Shown here: positions 40,186 to 45,724 of the stretch, in pieces
Position numbering within the stretch: the first letter of the stretch is position 1
Layout of the letters: each line of letters begins with the position of its first letter
The notes under the pieces: model-generated
Told to the model about the DNA's origin: nothing
What the model saw: the letters and a program-made list of their open reading frames with translations, nothing else
Database searches by the model: none
Made by a program: the position numbers and the translations under genes
Assembly (NCBI GenBank): GCA_001627865.1
Contig: LUQO01000028.1
Coordinates: forward strand, 1-45,724
Length of the DNA stretch: 45,724 bases
Direction: 5' to 3'
Origin: SAR324 cluster bacterium REDSEA-S27_B3
GTDB taxonomy: Bacteria > SAR324 > NAC60-12

Positions 40186-41544
40186 TCAGGATTTGCTGCG
40201 GGGCAAAACCAGGTTCATAATTAAAGCTGTCAAACCACCGGAAGTTATGGCAGAGCCAAATATTTGCTGTAATGCAGGTGGCATATGGTAGAGAACTTCC
40301 GGCACGAAAGCGACTCCAATCCCAATTCCCAGAGAAACTGCAATTATCAGGATTTCACGACGTCCCAGTTGTCCAATCGAAGCAATTATATTCACGCCTG
40401 CTGCGGCAACAGTTCCAAACATCACCAGAGTTGCACCACCTAATACTGGGTTAGGAAGCGAGCGGAAGAACCCGCCAATTACAGGAAACAGTCCGAGAAT
40501 CACAAGTATCACCGCTAAATACATGCCGACAAAGCGGCTGGCTACACCTGTAATCTGAATGACTCCATTGTTTTGACTGAAGGTGGTATTTGGGAAAGTG
40601 TTGAAGATCGCCGCAATCGCAGAATTAACACCGTCACCTAAAACTCCCCCTTTGATCCGTTTTATGTAAGTTTCTCCATCTACAGGTTCTCCGGAAACCA
40701 TCGAAGTTGCAGTAAAATCACCTGTGGATTCAATAGTTGTGATGATGTAAATAAAGGCAACTCCGGTGAATGCAGTCCAGTTGAAACTGAAGCCATAATA
40801 GAAGGGTATTGGAATGCTGATCATCTCCATTCCGGACATGTGTCCATAATTGACTTTGCCTAGTATTAGCGCCACGAGGTATCCAACCATAATTCCACCT
40901 AAGATTGATCCCATCCTGATTAAAGGGGTTTTACTACGGTTGAGAATTAATACCACCAACAGTACCAAAATTCCCAATCCTAAATTATCTGTGGAACCAA
41001 ACAATTCAGGTTTGTTGTCCAGTATCCATTTACCTCCTGCCATGTCTGTGATACCAACTTTGACCAAACTCAATCCGATAAGTATCACAACAGTTCCGGT
41101 AACAACCGGGGTGATAACTTCTTTAAGATGATGAAAAAAACGACTGAGAATGATCTCTATGAATGCTCCCACAAAACAAATTCCGAATATTGCAGCAAGC
41201 ATCTCATCAGTCCCGCCACCCTGGCCTTTTACTATAAAACCGGCAGTTAGTATTGCTCCAATGAAGGCAAAACTGGTACCCTGAACGCTCAACAATCCAG
41301 AACCTATCGGACCAATTCGTTTTACCTGGATAAAGGTTGCCACACCTGAAACCATCAGAGACATACTGATCAGGTACGGAATGCGATCACCTAATCCGAG
41401 GATATTGCCAATAATCAAAGTAGGAGTAATGATGCCTACAACTATTGCGAGCAGGTGCTGTAGAGCTGCATAAGCTGATTCCATTGGTGGTGGTTTTTCC
41501 TCAAGACCGTACACCAGTTCCAGTTTGTCAGTTGCTTGTTCCAT
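40186..41544 (-). CDS. Nucleobase:cation symporter-2 (xanthine/urate-type permease)
   Basis: A 452-residue NCS2 permease with about 14 membrane segments. The family signature is present as TFSQNNGVIQITGVASRFVG, where the N-x-G-x4-T-G pattern places it with purine (xanthine/uric acid) rather than uracil carriers. QHLLAIVVGIITPTLI at residue 29 and the conserved GLLSVQGTSFAFIGAIL support this. Substrate is imported with H+ or Na+. The gene is followed by a short spacer and then a plus-strand gene ending, so it is probably transcribed alone. No purine riboswitch is seen upstream. Substrate choice is inferred from motif and should be read as purine in general. Confidence 0.9.
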   Translation of the reverse strand: MEQATDKLELVYGLEEKPPPMESAYAALQHLLAIVVGIITPTLIIGNILGLGDRIPYLISMSLMVSGVATFIQVKRIGPIGSGLLSVQGTSFAFIGAILTAGFIVKGQGGGTDEMLAAIFGICFVGAFIEIILSRFFHHLKEVITPVVTGTVVILIGLSLVKVGITDMAGGKWILDNKPELFGSTDNLGLGILVLLVVLILNRSKTPLIRMGSILGGIMVGYLVALILGKVNYGHMSGMEMISIPIPFYYGFSFNWTAFTGVAFIYIITTIESTGDFTATSMVSGEPVDGETYIKRIKGGVLGDGVNSAIAAIFNTFPNTTFSQNNGVIQITGVASRFVGMYLAVILVILGLFPVIGGFFRSLPNPVLGGATLVMFGTVAAAGVNIIASIGQLGRREILIIAVSLGIGIGVAFVPEVLYHMPPALQQIFGSAITSGGLTALIMNLVLPRSKS

Positions 41545-41707
41545 ATCATCTATTTGATTTATTTAGAATAAAATGGTTAATGTCAAACCTGAATCACGAA
41601 CTTGATCACACCAAAAGCAGACAAAGTGACATGTTAACAAAGTCGAATTGGCACATAGATATCAAAATGAATTATAAAATCATCAATTACATCTAATTAA
41701 CATATTC

Positions 41708-43051
41708 TTAAGAAACTAACTCCAAATCCGGATTGTGACCTCGGTTTCGCCCAATTTTTGACATTGCTCTCCAGATGCCATCTATTTTTACTTGCGCAAT
41801 ATCGGATGTAAAATCAGTCACTCGAGGCCCGTCATTGGCAAAAAGTGAGGAGCCGACTGCGTAAATGTCAACCGGAACATCGAGCTTCTCAAAACGGGAT
41901 ATTTTTGACGGATTGAATCCTCCTGAAACTACTATCTTAACACTCTCACACCATTCACGAGCGCGTACTAACCATTCCTGTGGCAAATCCCACTTTTGCC
42001 ATGCTGAGTCAACGGCATTCCGGACAATGAATACCAGCCGTGGATTGACTCCCATGTCAAGCTCATGCTCACCAAGTGGCGGAACAGACACATCACGAAT
42101 GGAAGAACTGGTGTCGAGCCTAATTCCATAAAGCAGGTAACGCTTCGCTTCAGTTTCATCTCCAGAATCGACCAATTCACGATATCGTGTAAACATGCGC
42201 TGCATCACAAGCAATGAATCCTTAACAGAATCGTTGTTGAAATCAACCAGCGCGATTCGAGGGATATCCGGATCACATGTGGCTGCAAAGGCCATCATAG
42301 TTTCCGCGGTATCACCAAAAAAACAGGCAATAGAGGCGTGCGCAACAGTTCCCCCTCCTGCACCGCCCCACCAGTCACCTTGTGCATCAGTTGAAATATA
42401 TGGTCCTACACGCTTTTTATGGTCATGATTGAAACGCTGAACCGCGACATTGTAAGCATATCCATCCGCGGCCTGTACTTCGTGCAAATCAAATCGAGCA
42501 GGAAAAAACAATACAGGCTTACCGTTTGCCGCCATTAAGGTTTCATAAACATTTGTTGCAACACGGCTGGAGCGTGTGAGCAGACCCAGGGTTGGTGTCT
42601 CCAGAAGCGCAAAATCCCTGTATCGCCCCCGTATTCTCATAACAGGCTGAACTGTCATGGGATCACCACCGTAATTGATTATTGCTCCATCATGTACTGC
42701 TTCAACTTCCATGCGATTCCAGGTATTTACAAACTTACCGTTTCCATTAAAGTAACCGCTGCAATGCCGTAGAACGGTCAAAGCTTTATCCACTCCAGCA
42801 ACAACCACTTGCCCTTTGCGTCGAGTGAACCATTGCATCTCAACCTCAATGTTTCCTGTTTCAGTTTTTGAAGGATCAACATCACCTAAACGCAAAGCCT
42901 TACCGTTAAACAAATATTTCTGTTCAGCCAAAGTCTTGAGCATAACGCCGATATTTTCAAAGTATTTATCTGAATACCAGCCTTGCCGCATGCGTTTGAT
43001 GTCAATTTTAAAGACATCATTTGTAAGCCGTTCACTGTTAAAAATTGTCAT
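41708..43051 (-). CDS. Nicotinate phosphoribosyltransferase-like protein
   Basis: A 447-residue protein of the nicotinate phosphoribosyltransferase family, which joins nicotinate to PRPP to form nicotinate mononucleotide in NAD salvage. Conserved stretches include RMRQGWYSDKYF at the N-terminus, VHDGAIINYGGDPMTVQPVMRIRGRYRD, LETPTLGLLTR, RFDLHEVQAADGYAYNVA and VVSGGFNPSKISRFEKL. The last two line the type II phosphoribosyltransferase fold and the phosphate-binding loop. It differs in length and sequence from the classical E. coli PncB and looks like the shorter, more divergent clade. It is flanked by a purine permease (minus) and the 3'-5' exonuclease (minus), 119 bases upstream. Enzymatic activity is inferred from the family. 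Confidence 0.82.
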   Translation of the reverse strand: MTIFNSERLTNDVFKIDIKRMRQGWYSDKYFENIGVMLKTLAEQKYLFNGKALRLGDVDPSKTETGNIEVEMQWFTRRKGQVVVAGVDKALTVLRHCSGYFNGNGKFVNTWNRMEVEAVHDGAIINYGGDPMTVQPVMRIRGRYRDFALLETPTLGLLTRSSRVATNVYETLMAANGKPVLFFPARFDLHEVQAADGYAYNVAVQRFNHDHKKRVGPYISTDAQGDWWGGAGGGTVAHASIACFFGDTAETMMAFAATCDPDIPRIALVDFNNDSVKDSLLVMQRMFTRYRELVDSGDETEAKRYLLYGIRLDTSSSIRDVSVPPLGEHELDMGVNPRLVFIVRNAVDSAWQKWDLPQEWLVRAREWCESVKIVVSGGFNPSKISRFEKLDVPVDIYAVGSSLFANDGPRVTDFTSDIAQVKIDGIWRAMSKIGRNRGHNPDLELVS

Positions 43052-43170
43052 TTATAATTAAATCTGGTTTGCTGTTATGAAAATTCTGAAATAAAAATAT
43101 TTCCAAAAAAACTGACATCGTTCCGATTTGCTTAAACGGGAAATTATGGAGATTGAAGTTTGGTGATTTT

Positions 43171-44028
43171 TTATTTTATGTCATCCGGAGGTGAAAACAT
43201 TTCCCACGTTTCCAGGAATTCAAGCAAATGCTCTTTACCGGGAAGAGTACCTTCTGTGCTGAGTAAATTCCGGACGCGTTCCTGCTCTTCCTCATATTGA
43301 GCCTGTGTAAAAAATCCTCCAAAAAATGCCATTCGCAGCCAAATCAAATATGTTGTTAATGCGTCACATTCGTTATATGCTACAATTTCTTCCAGTCTGC
43401 CTTCCAGCCACAACTGGGCAACTTCCTCCCCTTTTATATCAAGTTTCCCCGGAATTCCGCAAACTAATGCCATTTCATTTAGCGAAGGTGTAGATTTCCC
43501 AAAGCCGCCCAGAATCTGGATTAAATCGATATGACCCTCACTATTTCTGGCATCAAAATAATCATAACCTTCCCAGGGCTTATTTGGTCGTTTAGCAAAT
43601 TTTGCGGCTGGCACAGTGTTGGCTGCTGCGCGCTGCACCAGTATTTTCAGGTCAGCTTTTGCTGAGTTGAAACCCACCAGCTGAGGATTATTATCTCCCA
43701 CAGCATTCAGGAACCTTGATATAATTTCTGCTTCAGCGGTTTGTTTGGGATCAGCAGCATTATGAGGCAATGATGCTAAAGACAAGGCAACATTGCCTAT
43801 TTCTTTTTCAGACCTAATAACCGCCGCAATGGAAACCACACGGCATATTGCAGTCTTGAGGTACGGCATTGGATTTTCTTCATCGGCTCCACCCTCTTGC
43901 CACATTCGTTGTATAACTTCTACATCCGGAGTATCTTCAGGAAGTTCAAAAAGTCGTCTTCCTGCTTTTGGATCAGGAACCCATTCCGCATCAAACACCC
44001 AAACGTCTTTGTTAACAGTTTTGAACAT
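43171..44028 (-). CDS. Predicted 3'-5' exonuclease (PolB exonuclease-like)
   Basis: A 285-residue protein of the predicted PolB-like exonuclease family (DNA_pol_B_exo2 type, DEDDy). Exo I is VFDAEWVPD (D13, E15), exo II is GFNSAKADLKIL, and exo III is YNECDALTTY, with the tyrosine and aspartate of the DEDDy subtype. All acidic residues needed for two-metal catalysis are present, so it should digest single-stranded DNA 3' to 5', possibly as a proofreader. There is no polymerase domain. I chose the ATG at 44028 over a TTG one codon earlier. It lies 119 bases upstream of the nicotinate gene on the same strand. Role in the cell is not shown by neighbours. Confidence 0.88.
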   Translation of the reverse strand: MFKTVNKDVWVFDAEWVPDPKAGRRLFELPEDTPDVEVIQRMWQEGGADEENPMPYLKTAICRVVSIAAVIRSEKEIGNVALSLASLPHNAADPKQTAEAEIISRFLNAVGDNNPQLVGFNSAKADLKILVQRAAANTVPAAKFAKRPNKPWEGYDYFDARNSEGHIDLIQILGGFGKSTPSLNEMALVCGIPGKLDIKGEEVAQLWLEGRLEEIVAYNECDALTTYLIWLRMAFFGGFFTQAQYEEEQERVRNLLSTEGTLPGKEHLLEFLETWEMFSPPDDIK

Positions 44029-44226
44029 CAAACATTACATGATAATTTAAGTAGTTTTTATAAATATATAAAAATTTGTAATAAATAACGTCAACCTAAA
44101 GATATGACAGTGAGGTGTTTAGTGTCAAGAAGTAGTGAGAAAATGTACATTAGCAATGAAATAGCAAAATAGTCAGGTAATATCCAAAAGAAAGTAACGT
44201 CAGCGCTCTCAGAACTCTCTGTTATG

Positions 44227-44255
44227 TTGACAAGAGTTAATACATGATTTAGATT
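44227..44255 (+). promoter_or_regulatory. Possible promoter of the glycosyltransferase gene
   Basis: TTGACA (44227-44232) is followed after 17 bases by TAGATT (44250-44255). The -35 is a perfect consensus and the -10 matches four of six positions. It lies 73 bases before the ATG. A second TATAAT (44318-44323) lies too close to the ATG to be a normal -10. Confidence 0.35.
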
Positions 44256-44327
44256 GTTCAAAATGTAATTATGTAAGAATGAAAAAATTTTCTTCGTAAA
44301 CAATTGAAATAACGTGATATAATCTCA

Positions 44328-45041
44328 ATGAATGTCAGTGTTACTATTATCGGCCATAATGAAGCAGATCATTTAAGGGAATTACTTCCTCAACTGCAAT
44401 GGGCTTCTGAAATTGTGTATGTGGACTGCGAAAGTCAAGATGAATCGTTGGAAGTTGCAAAAGAACACGGTTGCCTGGTTTTCTCTCGCCCTAATAATCC
44501 AAATTTAAATGTCAATAAAAGTTTTGCAATGGAACAGGCATCAGGAGATTGGTTGTTTTATATTGACCCTGATGAGCGACTTCCGGATTTGCATTGGCTG
44601 CGTCACGGCAGTCAATATCCTGATACGCAGTTACGACTGTTCCGTAAAGGCATGGCTAAATTCCCGAATCAGCATGTACATGAAAAATTGAATGTACTGG
44701 GCAGCATCGGGAAATTACAAAATGATATGCTTCACTTTCCCTATAGGAACATTAGCCAATTTCTAAGCAAGTTCGATTTTTATACCGGAGTCGAAGCTGG
44801 CTATCTAAGGGATGCCGGAGTCAGAGTTAATTTTTCCAATACTCTGCGCTTTACAGTTCTTAAACCATTCACGCGTTTTTTTCGTCGTTATATTTTTAAA
44901 GGGGGATTCAGGGATGGACTCCCCGGTTTGTTTTGCTCTGTATTTGATGCACTAAATTATGTTGTGCGTTACTTCAAACTATGGGAGATGAGTCAGCAAA
45001 ATTCAGAAAATCGATATCAAGAAAAATCAGCAAAAACGTGA
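44328..45041 (+). CDS. Family 2 glycosyltransferase, LPS core type (WaaE/LgtF-like), compact
   Basis: A 237-residue GT2 protein. The N-terminus VSVTIIGHNEADHLRELLPQL, nucleotide-binding EIVYVDCESQDES, and metal-binding FYIDPDERL match the WaaE/LgtF/KdtX family, which adds glucose to the inner core of lipopolysaccharide. The family's late QLRLFRKG and NQHVHEKLNVLGSIGKLQN are present, as is a basic C-terminal segment. Between DERL and YPDTQLRLF only about 12 residues remain, where relatives have roughly 35-45, so a loop near the acceptor site is missing. The frame is unbroken. It is not part of an obvious LPS operon here: the upstream exonuclease is divergent and the downstream amidotransferase is on the other strand. 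Confidence 0.85.
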   Translation: MNVSVTIIGHNEADHLRELLPQLQWASEIVYVDCESQDESLEVAKEHGCLVFSRPNNPNLNVNKSFAMEQASGDWLFYIDPDERLPDLHWLRHGSQYPDTQLRLFRKGMAKFPNQHVHEKLNVLGSIGKLQNDMLHFPYRNISQFLSKFDFYTGVEAGYLRDAGVRVNFSNTLRFTVLKPFTRFFRRYIFKGGFRDGLPGLFCSVFDALNYVVRYFKLWEMSQQNSENRYQEKSAKT

Positions 45042-45050
45042 TCAGCATAC

Positions 45051-45724
45051 CTATTTTGCAGCGGGTCCATTATGTATAAAATTCAGAATCCACTGTGCAA
45101 TAATTTGAGGTTGAATAGGCTGTTCAAGGGATTTAATTCCACTTTCAAAAACTTCTGCTCCCAAAATTTTTTCACGTTTATGTAACAAAGCTCTGCTATA
45201 AGCTTTTGTTAACTCAGGATGTCCCTGAAATGAAATTAACCAGTCACCAATATAATAAGCAGAATAAGGGCAGAAATCACTTTCCGCAGTTAATATTGCA
45301 CCTTCCGGGAGTTGAGTTACTTGATCCTGATGAAAAGACAAGATAGAAAAATTCTCTAAATCCGGTTCCATCCAAGGTTTTGTCAAAACTGTCTGATAGT
45401 TTTGCACTCCAACTCCCCATCCTTGGGTTGCCAATTCAGTTTTTCCTCCAAGAGCTTTGGCAATCATTTGGTGTCCAAAACATATTCCTATCAATGGATG
45501 TTTATGTTGCTGAAGTTCCACAACAAATTTTTCCAAATCATCAATCCATTCATCTCCATCGTTAACACCATAACGACTGCCGGTAATTAGATATGCATCG
45601 CAGAGCTGGATGTTTTCAGGATATTCTCCAAGAAGCACATCATAGGTTTCAAATTTCAAATCAGGCTCAACACTTTTAAATAATGAGATGAACATGTCCG
45701 GATAGTCTCCATGTTCCTCCCGGA
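45051..45724 (-). CDS. Class I glutamine amidotransferase domain protein (partial, N-terminus outside window)
   Basis: The minus frame stays open through the window edge. It begins with REEHGDYPDMFISLF, so the ATG at 45695 is internal and the true start lies beyond 45724. At least 224 residues are seen of a class I amidotransferase, GuaA-like stand-alone type. The catalytic cysteine is in LIGICFGHQMIAKALGG. The catalytic His-Glu pair is in LISFQGHPEL. LITGSRYGVNDGDEWIDDLEKFV is a family hallmark. Such proteins transfer ammonia from glutamine to an unknown acceptor or hydrolyse gamma-glutamyl bonds. Its 3' end is nine bases from the end of the convergent glycosyltransferase gene. The partner or acceptor is unknown. 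Confidence 0.88.
   Translation of the reverse strand, partial: REEHGDYPDMFISLFKSVEPDLKFETYDVLLGEYPENIQLCDAYLITGSRYGVNDGDEWIDDLEKFVVELQQHKHPLIGICFGHQMIAKALGGKTELATQGWGVGVQNYQTVLTKPWMEPDLENFSILSFHQDQVTQLPEGAILTAESDFCPYSAYYIGDWLISFQGHPELTKAYSRALLHKREKILGAEVFESGIKSLEQPIQPQIIAQWILNFIHNGPAAK

Noticed and set aside
41581..41586. TTGACA (minus strand) upstream of the purine permease as a promoter
   Set aside because: The -35 is a perfect consensus, but no -10 box with acceptable spacing is seen, so I do not call it.
44091..44303. Seventy-codon minus-strand frame before the glycosyltransferase gene
   Set aside because: Mostly hydrophobic with AT-rich codons, no ribosome binding site, and no recognised domain; it overlaps the likely promoter of the next gene.
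44318..44323. TATAAT immediately before the glycosyltransferase start codon
   Set aside because: It is only four bases from the ATG and lacks a matching -35, so it is probably chance in AT-rich sequence.

Overview
This window looks like ordinary chromosome from a Gram-negative bacterium. The envelope genes show this: a lipid A-type late acyltransferase, a polysaccharide flippase with an adjacent O-antigen-ligase-like protein, an LPS-type glycosyltransferase, and two signal-peptide proteins that end in phenylalanine like outer-membrane barrels. The DNA is moderately AT-rich. The mix of single-copy housekeeping genes would suit a marine delta-proteobacterium-like or SAR324-like lineage, but no rRNA or other decisive marker is present, so that placement is a weak inference. 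I see no tRNA, rRNA, CRISPR array, insertion sequence, integrase or prophage gene.

Layout. 1-1936 (minus): end of a surface-polysaccharide locus, with an O-antigen-ligase-like protein cut by the window edge and a flippase. 2041-3760 (minus): leuA with a promoter straddled by a perfect palindrome. 3930-4947: a small zinc-knuckle protein and a short prepilin peptidase. 5056-9292 (minus): thrC, a lipid A acyltransferase, a degenerate alpha/beta hydrolase and a FecR-like periplasmic protein, apparently one operon. 9371-16230 (plus): a putative outer-membrane protein, a MaoC-like hydratase, a phosphate transporter with its PhoU-like partner, a quinone oxidoreductase and an ABC-2 transporter pair. 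16337-17802 (minus): a small exported protein and a stand-alone ribosomal protein L3 gene. 18109-22667 (plus): mltG, an ABC exporter and a ModF-like double ATPase. 22703-25736: a TraB-family membrane protein (minus) and an M48 protease-TPR protein (plus). 25790-29409 (minus): two tandem paralogous Na+/H+ antiporter-like genes, separated by a 368-base spacer rich in palindromes.

29528-40101 (plus) is a long co-directional run: an unknown basic/acidic protein, an NtrC-class regulator, hisE, a divergent Old Yellow Enzyme homologue, ridA, hom, mreC-mreD-mrdA, a Maf protein and a putative outer-membrane protein. 40186-44028 (minus): a purine permease, a nicotinate phosphoribosyltransferase-like gene and a PolB-like 3'-5' exonuclease. 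44328-45724: a compact LPS-type glycosyltransferase (plus) and a class I glutamine amidotransferase (minus) that runs off the end.

How the genes fit together. Amino-acid synthesis is represented by leuA, thrC, hom and hisE, with ridA directly before hom. Cell-wall growth is represented by mreCD-mrdA and mltG. The outer envelope is represented by the acyltransferase, flippase, ligase and glycosyltransferase. Phosphate, sodium/proton, purine and ABC transporters complete the set. I did not find a convincing undescribed multi-gene system. The most interesting signals are local: palindromes over the leuA, phosphate-transporter and antiporter promoters, the repeated motif between the two antiporter genes, the isolated rplC, and several proteins lacking a residue that is normally essential.
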